Assembly (NCBI GenBank): GCA_005406025.1
Contig: BGZK01000017.1
Span: forward strand, 434,001 to 498,000
Length of the DNA stretch: 64,000 bases
From: Eumeta japonica
Taxonomy: Eukaryota > Arthropoda > Insecta > Lepidoptera > Psychidae
Direction: 5' to 3'
The notes under the pieces were generated by a model. The model did not search any database. It saw only the letters and a program-made list of their open reading frames with translations, and was not told the origin of the DNA. A program made the translations under genes and the position numbers. Shown here piece by piece: positions 11,170 through 22,555 of this stretch; position 1 is the stretch's first letter, and the number at the start of each line of letters is the position of its first letter.

Positions 11170-12560
11170 TAGTAACTCTTTAAGGAAATGATTGTACAGT
11201 CGACTGTCTGTCAGTCGCCGTTTTCAATCAGTGACGTCTTAATGAAACCTTCAGCAATATTATTTTCTATACACGTGGTAATAACGTGAACTAAGCCGCA
11301 ATTCCTTGGGGTTTTACGAACGACGATAATCTCGACTAAATCCAATCTTATGATTAATCAAATCTCATCTGCTCAGGCAGCATATGGAGACCAGAAATAA
11401 CCCCTTTTATCGGCACTGAGCAAGCATTTTTACACGACATTGCGACTACAAAGGAATGAAAATAAATCTATTTAATTGTTTAAACACAGTTATTCTAAAT
11501 CATTATACGCTGCCAGTGCTAAAGTCAGTTAGGTGTCTTATTCATTTGTATACATTTCATTTTAATACGGCCATTATTTATGTGACGTTTGTCTAGAAGC
11601 GGAACTTTTTTGTAAAAATATAAATATTTATTTAAATATGCTTCCATAATTCTGATAAATAGAAATATACACGTATTTCACATTGATCGTTTGGTTATTA
11701 ATTTATATTTTGTAGTTTTGTTTTTCAAACAAAAAAATCCTTTTCGGTAAAATTCACATCAAATTATGATTAGGGTTGAGCGAAAAAACAAAGACAAGAT
11801 AAGTGGATTCGAATCCTCGTCAAAAACGTTGCTACAATATTGCCAGTCGCATGAAATTTCCTCGTCGGCGATGATTGAAGGCAAACATGTCGCATGTCAA
11901 TTGCCGTTCGCGGCGAATTAGGCCGCCCTCGTTTCCTCCGAGGAGCCTGTCGGTTTTCTTATGTATCGGAGATTAATATGAAACGAAAAGGATAAAATCG
12001 TTAAAAGCTTTACGGAGAATAACGCGCATTATTTTTTTATTTGGAGAAAAAAGAAAACAACGATTGTGGAAAAAAATAGTATTTTATAAACACGACGATG
12101 CATACACACTTTTTTTTTAATTTGGACCGTTACCAGTGATCGCCCCCGACTCCGCCCGTGTGGACATACCACGAATATCCTCATTTTATACACGGATATG
12201 TATCGATTACGGTTCCGCGTTAAACTCCATTCTCTTACCGTCTCTTCGTAAGGATTTGAGTGTCGTCATCGACGCCAACACTACGACCGGGGACTACAGC
12301 TTGTTACCCTAGGAGCGAGCGATCTCTTTTAAGTTAAAAACTTATTCGTCAACCCATTCTCGATCAAAGCTCTGTCTCGGTACACAAAATAAGTAGGCAC
12401 CTTCTGATACATGCGCAAGGCTGTGACCACTCGGTCACTTCCGTCCAGGGCAATGTTCACTTTAAACGAGTGTCCGGTAGAAAATGTGCTGATGTTCAAG
12501 GTGCAAGTAAAAGGTTTTACTGATCAGTGGTAATATTAAAAGTATGCAGCGCGATGTTTA
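11170..12560. other. AT-rich spacer, nothing firm
   Basis: Region 11800-12500 is closer to average GC and has some CpG words. I found no splice-flanked frame, RNA gene or known repeat. Confidence 0.5.
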
Positions 12561-12567
12561 TACAATA

Positions 12568-13294
12568 CAGGGTTGGGGAAAAACTTTTTTCGTATTTTAC
12601 ATTAAAATTCAAGATAGTTTGTCACCATTTTATTTACATTATATTTTTTATTTACATTATATTTATATTTTATTTAAATAAATTATAATGAGTACACTTA
12701 TGCCATTTTGTTCAACAACTTGTTGCTATTTTGTAGGTAGTCATATAGTAATAGTAGTAGTATATAGTAGTCTTTCAGTGAACTCGTGTGGGACCCATTA
12801 TGGAGTTTTTTATATCCATCTTTTTCAAATGAACCAAAACTGTTTTGTGGTCAATACCTAAGCTCTTCGGCTATGTGGTGAGAACTACCATGTCGATCTT
12901 GCTCTACTTTTTCCAAAATCGTATCGACTTTATCTGTAACAGGTCGACTAGAGCGAGGTTCATCTTTGACATCAAAATTACCGGACTGAAAACACTTGAA
13001 CTAGTTCTGTATTACTCTTACCGACATTATATTAGGTCCATACACGTTATAATTTTTTTTCGCGGCTTGTGTCTCCTATTTTTCCTTTTTTTTGTTATAA
13101 AACTTCAAAATGTATCGGATTTGTACAGAATAACAATAGAAAACTGACGGGATTCAGTTTTTACTTTTTATTTTTTTTTTTAATTTCATCTTTTTAATGG
13201 TATCACAACTAGCTAGATACAAACAGCACAACAAAAGAGATTTTATTGCAACTTTTTATCTTTCAAATACGAAAAAGCTTTATACCCGACCTAA
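12568..13294 (-). mobile_element. Mariner-like element 1, internally deleted
   Basis: The left end begins after TA (12566-12567) with 'gggttggggaaaaac' and 'tttcgtatttta'. The right end, in reverse complement, reads 'ttaggtcggg' and then 'agctttttcgtattt'. These are imperfect terminal inverted repeats of the same type as the element at 32792-34300. At about 727 bases it is roughly half the length of its relative. The outer and N-terminal transposase regions survive while the central catalytic part is gone. The right target site has drifted from TA to TG. Dead, possibly once mobilised in trans. Confidence 0.85.
12715..13140 (-). pseudogene. Mariner transposase remnant (N-terminal, DDE core deleted)
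   Basis: In minus-strand frames one reads the helix-turn-helix part of a mariner transposase. An 'RYILKFYNKKKEK' segment is followed by 'QAAKKNYNVYGPNIMSV'. A linker then contains 'FDVKDEPRSSRPVTDKVD', like the family's 'GDFDVKDAPRSGRPV'. A 'SSHHIAEEL' segment matches the second HTH. After this the frame jumps almost directly to the element end, so the three catalytic Asp residues are absent. Frameshifts and stops separate the pieces. It aligns piece by piece with the transposase remnant at 33195-34165, so both belong to one subfamily. Confidence 0.8.
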
Positions 13295-13620
13295 TGTGGC
13301 TGGTAAAGCTCATAACTAATAAAATACAAGACAAGTACGTGTAAGACTCGCGTCCTCATGTCGCGTGTAGAGTTAATTATATGTGTAATATGTGTATTAG
13401 ATCAAGTGTCTCGACGATTTTTTACGTTTTCTCGATAAGTATCTTTATTTTAAAAATATCGGTCCTGACAGCACAGATTTTTTTTTAAACTGTCGCCAGT
13501 TCTAAATTTTGAAAATCCGAATTTTTCTTAGTACATATATAATAAAACGTGTTCTGCCCTACATCGACGATAGCTGTTCGTACAGCAAATGTCGAGTTTA
13601 TAATCGCTAAGAATATTCGG
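13295..13620. other. Spacer, nothing recognised
   Basis: AT-rich flank of the mariner; no gene seen. Confidence 0.5.
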
Positions 13621-13624
13621 AGTG

Positions 13625-13725
13625 TACTCTTTATTTTTGCTTGAAATGTTTTTTGCCAAATTTCATTATTCTAGATCAACGGGAAGTACCTCGAGAAGAA
13701 ACTGATTTCAATGTGTTAATACGGG
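13625..13725 (+). repeat. Dispersed repeat family C, copy 1
   Basis: Shares 'tttcattattctagatcaac' / 'gggaagtacc' with the copy at 55945-56275 ('ttttatgattctaggtcaac' / 'aggaagtacc'). The motif is one I recognise as recurrent in lepidopteran non-coding DNA. Short fragment. Confidence 0.55.
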
Positions 13726-13754
13726 TTTATACGGAAAAGCAGAACAAATATCAG

Positions 13755-13945
13755 AATTCAAAGAATTTTGAATCGATATCGATATCGAAACTGAAACTAA
13801 CACATCAATAAGAGTTTTTATTTTATTACATTATAGCGGAATTGCAGGCGGAACAAGAACAAAATCTATATGAAAGACGAAGCAATCTATCTTACGATCA
13901 CGCAAATGAAGCTGTGGGCAAAAGCTATTGCTTAGCCGGTATTCA
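13755..13945 (+). repeat. Dispersed repeat family A, copy 3
   Basis: 'gaatcgatatcgatatcgaa' and 'gcggaattgcaggcggaac' units are followed by 'gaaagacgaagc' and the family-end variant 'gtgggcaaaagctattgc' (about 13914-13931). Less array-like than copies 1 and 2. Confidence 0.55.
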
Positions 13946-13949
13946 TGGT

Positions 13950-14585
13950 ATTCGCTCCCGTATTTAAGCGATGTCACCCTTTGGAAGGGGCGGTGTGGGA
14001 AGGGATCAACTCGGACACATGGATGAGCGCCGACGGAGCTCCTCGCGTCTGTCGTAGGCGTGACAGGGGACAATACTAATATTAATGATTACGAAAGTGA
14101 AACGTTTTAGTTTTCCTTACAATTATCATATTTAAAGAGCTTACATTGAATTTCCTTCGGATAGTATAAATCGCATTTCGTCACAATTGAAGAGATGGTT
14201 CAATTTACGTTTTAATGCTTTAGAAACATTATATATTTTTCTATTAACAGTAAATTCGATATGCCGATATATGATGATGCATGTCATATATCGGTGAATT
14301 GAGTCATACCATAAACGTCAAATTGACCAAATTTTCATATTAATAAACTATTTGAGATAGACAGAGCAAGGTCGAGGAAATCGTCTATGAAATTAGTTCT
14401 TTTACGTTGTGGTAACACAAGGATGGAAATACAAATCGGTAGGCGTTCGAGTGTGCCCGGTTGCGATCTCGTGTGGAATACTGACACTTTATACGGAAAC
14501 GCTTCTGAGCTTAGTAGACGTGTCTATCTCATAAATATTAAAGTGAAACTTCCTTCATACGGTGTCACGTCACAGAAACGTCACA
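13950..14585. other. Spacer, nothing recognised
   Basis: No gene or clear repeat. 13960-14060 is GC-richer and opens a short minus-strand frame with no known domain. Confidence 0.5.
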
Positions 14586-14589
14586 GTGA

Positions 14590-14715
14590 AACGCGCGAAT
14601 GACACAGTCGGGTCCGCTCGGTTCTTTGCGGCTCGGCCCAGCGAACTCACGTGTTCTATGCGTTCGCACAGCTAATTGCAGCTGATCGCGGCTGTTTTAG
14701 ACTCGCGCGGTTGTT
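14590..14715. promoter_or_regulatory. GC-rich patch upstream of a candidate exon
   Basis: A GC/CpG-rich stretch includes a CACGTG E-box ('ctcacgtgttc', about 14646-14656) and 'gcagctgatcgcggctg'. It lies about 1 kb before the candidate start exon at 15646. It could be that exon's promoter, but no core promoter element is compelling. Confidence 0.3.
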
Positions 14716-14719
14716 ATTC

Positions 14720-15640
14720 ATGGTAAAAATGAAGAATGCTTGTAAAATACATGCAATAAATGTAACATAGTGGTGAAACTGTGGAATATATCAATGGTTT
14801 CTGATAGTTCAGTGAACACAGTAAATTAATAATTAAAATTTGACTAAACATTACTGCAATATTCTATGTAATTAATTTTTATTTTTAACCCTAAACTTTA
14901 CTCTTGCATATTTTGCTAAAGAAGTTTTACTTCACGTCGTATACCCGACACACACTGTTTTTTATTTCAAATATTATATTGATATGTCGATAAATGACCT
15001 TAGTCAATTATAGCTTTATAATACACCTATAATAATGTACTATGTCGCAGTATAGGCATGTCGCTCGTACAGTGCTAGGAAAAGTTTACATCCTAATAAC
15101 ATTACTATCTGACAGCTAATTTCGTAGTCCGAGGAATTCGGTTGTTTGTTAACGTGTGTACTACTGCCGTTCCAAATTTCGGAAATTATAAATTATATGT
15201 ATGCCAATAATAAAACAGACATAAACGAACTTACCCTTATACCGAATAGAGTATGAATTCAAAAGCGTTCTGTATTTCTTATTACGGTAAATAAGGAATC
15301 GTTTGAAGATGTAAAAGAAAATAAAAACAACATGTATTCATTATAACAAAATTTATAGGCATTAAGAAATATGTAAAAAAATACTTCTTCATCGTTTTTT
15401 TAAAAAAGCAGTCCAACTTTTTTCACTCTTTTTCAGATTACAATTACGTCCTTTGCCACTCGTACCATAGGCGTCGTTGTTTAGAAATTGTCCAGACGAT
15501 AATGTTCTTTGCCTCCTTTGAAGTATATTAAACACTTGTTCTGCTTACTGGTGCGCGCAAACGAAATTGTACGTTATCCTTTTACTGTTATGACTCTCAT
15601 TCAATAAATACCGCCCTATAACACACCGAATCACTCAGAA
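14720..15640. other. AT-rich spacer
   Basis: No gene or repeat recognised. Confidence 0.5.
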
Positions 15641-15645
15641 ATCAA

Positions 15646-15711
15646 ATGATACCGTATTGCGACGACTTCAAGGTAGATTTTCCTTTCAGAACATTTTCTG
15701 ACTACATTCAG
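15646..15711 (+). CDS. Candidate alternative start exon (22 codons, phase 0)
   Basis: An ATG opens 22 codons (peptide starts MIPYCDDFKVDFP and ends FSDYIQ) that run straight into a perfect splice donor, CAG|GTAAGT, at 15711/15712. The reading frame has a stop at 15619-15621, so this is the first in-frame ATG. The Kozak context is weak (C at -3). A second reading is possible: 'ttttcctttcag' at 15678-15689 is a fair acceptor, which would make 15690-15711 a 22-base microexon. The donor leaves phase 0, the phase needed to join the microexon candidate at 54039. I do not recognise the peptide. Basis: signals seen; function inferred. Confidence 0.3.
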
Positions 15712-15719
15712 GTAAGTAG

Positions 15720-17330
15720 GATGACTGCCTTGACACAAATTTCTTAGAAATAAACGAGCCGAGACACTCGTCATGTCCAGCCTTTGTCAAATAAAGGAGA
15801 GGTTTACGTAATTCTCATCATTTCTGTAGACGTATTACATCGCTACTTTTAAAAAGAATATTGATATGTTTAACGAGTCGCGTTCAATAGGATCCGTTTA
15901 GTACATTGAATTTAATAATTGAAATTTTAAAGATGGTACATTGCGAACCGGAATTATAACGATCTATTATTAATTTATTCGTTTCCTACTTTGTCTACTT
16001 GTTTGCGCGTCAGTGGTATCTATACAATGAATGGTATTTGTGTAGAAGCAAAATCGAGTTGAAAGTCTTGATGACAATCACTTAACAGAAGAGAAACGAA
16101 ATAAAATCTCCGGTTATTCTAGAACAATACACGCTTCGTGTATAATAAACAACGACGTAGTACTGGAAATAAACAATACAGCAAGTACTGAAACTAAAAA
16201 TCTGTGTGCAAATGGCGGACGAGAAACGAAAAGCTTTTTGTTTATGTTTTAAAGAGCTTTCTGGCGAGTTGGCGGCGCGCGCGGCGATGTGCCTTTTAAG
16301 CTTCAATAAAGTTTTTGTTCTACTGACCGGAAGTCATAATTAAAACTGTGTAGTTAATCATAAACACGATCACATCCGTTTTTCTGAGGGGTGGGCAGTC
16401 ACCGCAGATTCTTATTCGGCGCTATTGTTTTACACAACCTTCCTTTATTTATTGCTGTTCGTTGAGCGTTCCAGGCTTAGTGCTCATAAAATTGAGTTAT
16501 TCTTTGATGTTTTGCATTGATTTTTAACATTTAAATTGGAAATATTATAATATATTAGAAATAAATCTATGGAAGTAGTATTTCATACATGAAAATGTTT
16601 TAAGCTATCTACTTTCTCACATAAGAAACATCTAATTCATAAACGGAAAAGATTATTATCACAATTAGCGAGAATGTATATAGTTTTAATTAAAATAATT
16701 GTACCATTATTATACTACAATAGTACATAGTAATATTAATATACCAAAAATACTGACCACTGGTAGGTTAGAGTTGGTAAAATCAAGATTAAGGTATTTT
16801 TATTATTACTTATAGGTAAGCTAGTTACTGGCATTAAAAAAACAGTCATAAATACGAAGCCTGCTTCTTACTTATTACCAAATTTATTTTGAATCTTAAA
16901 ATTTAAACTCTATCAATGTAGAGACCCGACTAGCATAATTATTACATTTAGTTAGAAATTTGGTAAATTAACAATAATCAATATAAATTTAGATGAAAAA
17001 ATTGATACAAGTATTGTATTTATACGAAAAAGGAGATTGCCCAATTTATTGAGGAACATAGTTCTATTCAATTTCTACATTGTGCATTTAAAAATGATAA
17101 ATTATCTTCGAAAGTCAATAAACAGCTTTGAAAGTCTTTCCTTTGAAAGCCATGCTTATTTAGCATTATTAAAGCTTATTTTTTGTATGGCATAATAATA
17201 AATCAATTGAATTTCAACTTCATAGAAATTATAATATTATTAATTAAACATCGAATTGTTAAAACTTTACCAAAATAAACACTACTGACCACTACCGTGA
17301 ACTGATTTTAACTCTGATCGGCTATTAGCC
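15720..17330. other. AT-rich spacer
   Basis: Short frames only. GC-rich words at 16260-16300 ('ggcggcgcgcgcggcg') stand out but are too short to call. 16500-17250 is very AT-rich. Confidence 0.5.
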
Positions 17331-17336
17331 CTTTTG

Positions 17337-17751
17337 GTATAAGAGCTAGCAACGTCGGGAAAACAAGAATTTCAGGTCAGCTGATTTATTGATATGTCGT
17401 CTCTCTTGCTCTTTGGGTTAGGGTCTGGGCTGTCTGGCCGGCGGTGGCGGTTGCGTTTACCTGTGCGCATCCTATCTGTACAGGTAATGATACTAACTTT
17501 TAAAATAATTTTAAGAAGGTTCATTTTTAATATTTTAACTTTAGATAAGCTTAACAAACATCCATCTCTTATTGCCAGACATTTTTGTCATTGCTAACAA
17601 TGAGCCAGACGCCAATTTTGATTTATGTTTTTTGAATTAAAAATTCAAAGTATTTCAGTTTGCCTGTAATTTTAATATTATGTTGTTTAAGTATGAAAAG
17701 ACCTAAAATTAAATTGCCAGACACTAATTCTGTTGTTAAACCGTCTATTAG
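17337..17751 (+). repeat. Left inverted arm of fold-back element
   Basis: Matches the reverse complement of 17911-18309 with a few substitutions and 1-4 base indels. GCCAGAC-type words at 17432-17438 (reverse), 17574-17580, 17604-17610 and 17716-17722. Confidence 0.9.
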
Positions 17752-17910
17752 CCAAATATTAAAAATGATTATAAATCAAATTATTTAAATATTTTTTAAT
17801 CACTTTGTCTAATTAGGGTTTTTTCTATCTCGTTCTCAGCAATTTATTCTGCAATTGTTTCTCTTTATCCAATAGTATCATACTATACGAAATTTCAGGA
17901 CTTTGTCGTT

Positions 17911-18309
17911 CTAATACACGGTTTAACAACTGAATTAGTGTCTGGCAAATTAATTTTAGGTCTTTTCATAAACAACATAATATTAAAATTACTGGCAAAC
18001 TGAAATACTTTGAATTTTTAATTCAAAAACATAAATCAAAATTGGCGTCTGGCTCATTGTTAGCAATGACAAAAATGTCTGGCAATAAGAGATGGATGTT
18101 TGTTAAGCATCTAAAGTTAAAATATTAAAATGAACCTTCTTAAAATGATTTGAAAAGTTAGTATCATTACCTGTACAGATAGGATGCACTGGTAAACGCA
18201 CCACGCCGGCCAGACAGCCCAGACCCTAACCCAAAGAGCAAGAGAAACGACATATCAATAAATCAGCTGACCTGAAATTCTTGCTCGAAAACGTTGGTAG
18301 CTCTTATAC
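17911..18309 (-). repeat. Right inverted arm of fold-back element
   Basis: Inverted partner of 17337-17751. GCCAGAC-type words at 17940-17946, 18047-18053, 18077-18083 (all reverse) and 18209-18215. Confidence 0.9.
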
Positions 18310-18314
18310 TATTT

Positions 18315-19205
18315 GAATACCCACCTTGGACAGTCCAGAATAAAATAATAACTGATACGCGTAGGGGAGTACTTCGTTAATTAGTCCCATTTGTAAGGAA
18401 AAATCAGCAACAATTGGATTATTGATTTTATTTCATAGGCTTTTATACTTTCAAAAATAGCTATCTGCAAATATTTTTAAAAGGAACGATTTAAATATGA
18501 AATAGACTCAGAAAATAAGTAAGAGGTACTGGCATCATAATTTAATACGGAATTATGAAATTTATTGGAATTACATTTTGTACATTTTACTACTTCGACG
18601 TCTCCTAACAGATTTTAATTATATTGTATCGATCTTTACTATCATGTTTAGACAAATCTTGTTGTTATGTATGCAATATTCTTAATACCAAGCACCGGCC
18701 CTATCTTGCCCCTATCTGCCCGAATAAGCAAAAGCAGAAACGAATTTTTGAATACTACTGATTGGAATCGTCCAAATAGCCGTCCCAAATCGTTGATTCA
18801 AGTACACATCTCGTTCCTAGGTTTCTAGAATTTCCTTATATTATACATACCGAGTCGAATCAATGTATAATAATGTTTTTCACAAACTATCTTTCGCCCT
18901 CAGCTGTACGTGGGTATTGAATGAACTCCTAGATCTTCGATGTCGCTGGATGAGGCCGTGTCTATCGTGACCTCGGTCCCGTTCTCGTTCTCATCTCAAT
19001 CTTCGAAGGTGCAGCAATGAGAGAGTGTGACGTGTTTTAAAACCACACATACGTGAGGCTCTAAACTAATTTCCAGTTACAATTTCAGTTTCAGTATTTT
19101 GTATAGTTTTGCATATAACTCGGCTTCAGGCCGAGGCGGCGTATCGAAAGAAAATATTACCAGTTTCTTAAGTTAGACTTCCAACAGCACACATGTCAAA
19201 AATGC
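18315..19205. other. Spacer
   Basis: No gene recognised. A short hairpin 'ctcggc-ttcag-gccgag' lies at 19119-19135. Confidence 0.5.
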
Positions 19206-19209
19206 ATTC

Positions 19210-19395
19210 AATTCCGTGTTTTGTTTTTGCGTGATTCGCGAACAAACAAACAGACGGAAATTTTAAAAACGATGGTTTCGGCTTCTAGTGTCTTTAAAAA
19301 TCTCTCATATAAGTTTCTCATGAATATTTCCCCAATAAAGACATCAGTTAATTACAGTATCACTATTTGTATAGATATGATTTTTAAGGGTACGT
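19210..19395 (+). repeat. Dispersed repeat family D, copy 1
   Basis: Aligns with 43435-43620. Both have 'tttttgcgtga', then 'gcgaacaaa', 'cagac/cagaa', 'ggtttcggcttc' or 'cgttttggctttt', 'aatatttcccca', 'agacatca' or 'agacgtcg', and an ending with an 'acagt' word. A familiar type of lepidopteran interspersed repeat, whose 3' end normally reads 'tatagat' (seen here at 19371-19377). The 64-codon frame over it is not a gene. Confidence 0.65.
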
Positions 19396-19399
19396 TTTT

Positions 19400-20250
19400 A
19401 ACGACATCTGTTTAGCATGCACTCTTTTATGTAACTAAGAACTTCTACGAAGATCTGTTTAATTATAATTTCAAATCGGAATACATCTCAAAAGTGATTC
19501 TTTTGCAAACTGAGTTTAAAAAAAAAATCTTATAAGAAGCAAAATATATGTTAAAAAATTTAGGAAATCGATTTTAACGAATTTCTAATTGTCGCACCGA
19601 TTTGAAACTTTGCAAGTGCAAATAATTCTGACGACGATTGCAATAGGTTAATTCTATATTTACTACTCTTGAATATTTGTTAATAAGTTATTCTACTTGG
19701 AACGTCTTACACTTAGTGACGAGGGTTTGACGACGGCGCCAGGAGATGGATACTCAAACTCTTCGATGGCTCCTAGTAAATTCCTCGAGCTTAGGTTCAT
19801 TTGTATCGTTATGACGAATCGATCACATTTCACTTGGTGACGGACTATGGTGTCGAAATGTGTAAAGTGCAACTCTGGCGTTATTCGGTTACGTTTCTTT
19901 AAGAAGCATTTATTGCCAATTAAATTCCACAAGGCATTCCACGCCGTTTGGCATTTTCATTTAATTTATTTGTATTCCATTTTATAAACTGAAAAATAAC
20001 AAATTTATTAATACCTCATAGTCGCTAAAAAAATCATATTTTTGTGTCTATGTAAAGAAAATTAAATATTGTCATGAGTGTAATAAATGTATCGAAACAA
20101 TTTTTTTTAATGTAAATTACATTATTTTGAATCTTTTAGTGAGTGACTGATAAATGCGGGTTATTTTTGCTTTTATTTTTTAATTTTTAATGAGATTATT
20201 TTATTTTTGTGAGAGTATCTTAAATAAGAACAGCTATACAGATACTCCTC
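19400..20250. other. AT-rich spacer
   Basis: No gene or repeat recognised. Confidence 0.5.
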
Positions 20251-20254
20251 CGAG

Positions 20255-20600
20255 GTAGGTCCATCGCTCGCGGCGCGATAGAGCACGTCGCGCATCCATT
20301 TCGCTTCGGGGGAACATGAATATTGTAAATGGGAAATAATTCAGCGTCGATGTCGGTTATGCGCCCGTCCCGCGCCGGCGGCCACGGGACGCCCCGGCGC
20401 TAGCGCCGCGGAAAATGATTTTTACGGATTGCCGCCAGAGGGCGATATAAGTTTTCTCGTCGAATCTCGCATTCGAGTCTCGTACGTAATACGCGAAGCA
20501 CGACGTCGCGCTGTCGTATTACGTTCCTAGTTTTTTTGCCGGTGGAAATAGAACGAGTTGTTCTGTATGAGTGTGGGCCGTCCTCCCGTAAGTCATTGTC
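20255..20600 (+). promoter_or_regulatory. CpG island: candidate promoter and non-coding first exon
   Basis: A strong GC/CpG-rich block lies about 2 kb before the start exon at 22556. It contains a CTCF-type motif at 20432-20444 and a splice donor 'cccgtaagt' with GT at 20588-20589. The simplest model is a promoter and untranslated first exon ending at 20587 and spliced to the acceptor at 22554-22555. No TATA box is evident. 'tctcgcattcgagtctcg' (20465-20482) forms an imperfect inverted repeat. Confidence 0.45.
20432..20444 (+). promoter_or_regulatory. CTCF-like binding motif
   Basis: 'ccgccagagggcg' matches the core CTCF consensus CCASYAGRKGGCR at 12 of 13 positions (G for A at position 3). 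CTCF is conserved in insects and marks boundaries and promoters. Its place in the GC island supports real binding, but this is motif evidence only. Confidence 0.45.
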
Positions 20601-20604
20601 TGCC

Positions 20605-22550
20605 TTCGACGTTCTCTAATTCGTCAGGGGATGTATGCTATATTTAATCTGTATTCTCGTAACTCTTTCCAGATAAGATAACCGCATGATTGTGACATAA
20701 AAACGTTTAATATACCTATATAGATTTCTAACAGTCGTTTTATTTCATTGTTAGTCGTAATTTTTCGACATATGTGTCACGATGTTCTACGATCACGATG
20801 AAGGATTTGCTTTTTATGTTTGTATTTATAGATCTATTCCTGGAAAAAATAATTTTAGAAAAAAAAAAGATATAGCTTCCTCTCGTACGATTTTGAAGTA
20901 TTTGCATTGTTGCTACGTTTTTGGTTCTCAACAACAAATGGCACTACATAAAAAAGCACATGTGCAAATTTAACAATTCAATATTGCTGACAATTAACAT
21001 ATGCAACTTTTTTTAAGCATAGTAATTAATATTCCCACGTCTAATTTGAAGAACGCTAAGTAAGCTCGGTTGCGCTTGCACTTGCACTTGCACTTGCTCT
21101 AATATTACCTCTGTATAAATAAAAAAAAAAACTGTGTTACTCGCGTGTAAATTGCGATTCTACGAGTGTCGTTGCATCTATCACAGGCAAACATTTTTTA
21201 AGTGGTAAATATACAGACTGTGCCCGTTATGACTATGAAATCCGTTTAGTGTAGTTCATGACGACATATTTATAAATATAAAACGTGTAAAAATCAAAGA
21301 TAAAGGTCCTTCTATAAGAAAAAAATCTACTCTAAGATAAACTATATTTTTCGCAAAATAAATGTAAATCCAAAATATTGACATTGAAAAAATAATGCTT
21401 GTTTTAATAATAAATCACGTGTATTTAAAGTATTGAAGAAGGTAAATATTATAAGTTCCTCTTGATAAAAAAAAATAGGACATTATTGTTAAAAGACAGG
21501 ACCTTCAATATTTTTTATCCTTTGTTGAATTACATCTTACTAAAAATGTAATCATTTGCATTTATTTAGATGAACTGGTTTGTATTTCTAATTCTATTAA
21601 AAAATATTTTATTGTGTATGTTCATATTAAGGAAAAAGATTTCTCTGTTTTGCACTTACGTTTTATTTTCAGCAGCTATCGTGGTCGCTCGTACTCTCTC
21701 TCTCTTCGTACATTAAACACGGAATCCATAGTTGCTATCTCTTTCTATGAGGAGTAATATCTCGCCTGCGATCGACAGTAGGCCTTCAGTACCATTGCTT
21801 AATTTATTTTCTAGACCTTGTACAACGACTGAATTCGCTTTGAATATGTAATAATGGAAAAATGCTGAATTCTGCTCCAAAACCGTTGTCAGGTAATTAA
21901 ATGTCCGATATTTAACTGAAGGATGTGTAATATTTTAATAAAATTGCACATATTTATTGAAAATAAGTTTTGTCAATATTTTTAAATATTGAATATTACG
22001 AGTTGTGATTCATTCGCCTAAAATCTTGTAAACTCGTAACGTCAATGTATTTGCGCATGAGTGACGTATTCCTACATAGGAAATTTCGAGGTTGAGGCAC
22101 GATTTAAGAATTACTTTTGGATTTGTCAGGCTACTTGTATGTTGAAATCGCTAACGTGCAAATTGGTCGGACGGGAGTAATATTTTCAAATAATTTAGTT
22201 CGTTTCATAATTATTAATATGTGTATTATTGACCTAAAATTGTACATTATTTTTTTAATAATTCGAAAAATAAGATGAGATATATAGTTAAAAAATCTAA
22301 CGGTTAATATTTAGTAGTTATAAACGTCATGAAAATTAATATTATTAAGTAAATAAAGAATTACTTGTTTCTTTGGTCCAATATATTTGTTTGTTGTAGG
22401 AAAAAAAAAAACCTTTTTTGTTATTAAATTTCGTAATTCTTTTTAGTATTTCATAAAAATAAAAAAAAAATATTTCACTTTAACAAAAAAATATTTAATT
22501 TCTTAAAACACGATAAATGGAACTTTTGCCTTACATTTTGAATTTCTGTT
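20605..22550. other. AT-rich spacer (putative first intron)
   Basis: No gene recognised. A hexanucleotide repeat is at 21075-21097. A CT-run ('actctctctctctc') lies at about 21693-21706. A-runs at about 22402-22412 and 22460-22469. Confidence 0.5.
21075..21097 (+). repeat. (CTTGCA)n short tandem repeat
   Basis: Nearly four perfect copies of CTTGCA. Confidence 0.9.
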
Positions 22551-22555
22551 TCTAG

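Larger units (their letters stand above)
17337..18309. mobile_element. Fold-back element with ~400-base inverted arms
   Basis: The left arm 17337-17751 and the right arm 17911-18309 are reverse complements of each other at roughly 95% by eye, joined by a loop of about 160 bases. Outer ends read 'tataagagct...' and '...agctcttata', consistent with a TA target duplication. Each arm carries four copies of GCCAGAC/GTCTGGC. No transposase is encoded; the frames of 60-70 codons inside are mirror shadows of the arms. High arm identity means recent insertion or arm-to-arm conversion. Known classes that look like this are fold-back elements and long-TIR non-autonomous DNA transposons. The family is not recognised. 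Confidence 0.9.

Noticed and set aside
12845..13147. 100-codon plus-strand open frame
   Set aside because: Antisense shadow of the mariner transposase remnant on the minus strand.
17372..17597. Overlapping frames of 61-67 codons
   Set aside because: Inside the inverted arms of the fold-back element, with the mirror arm giving related frames.
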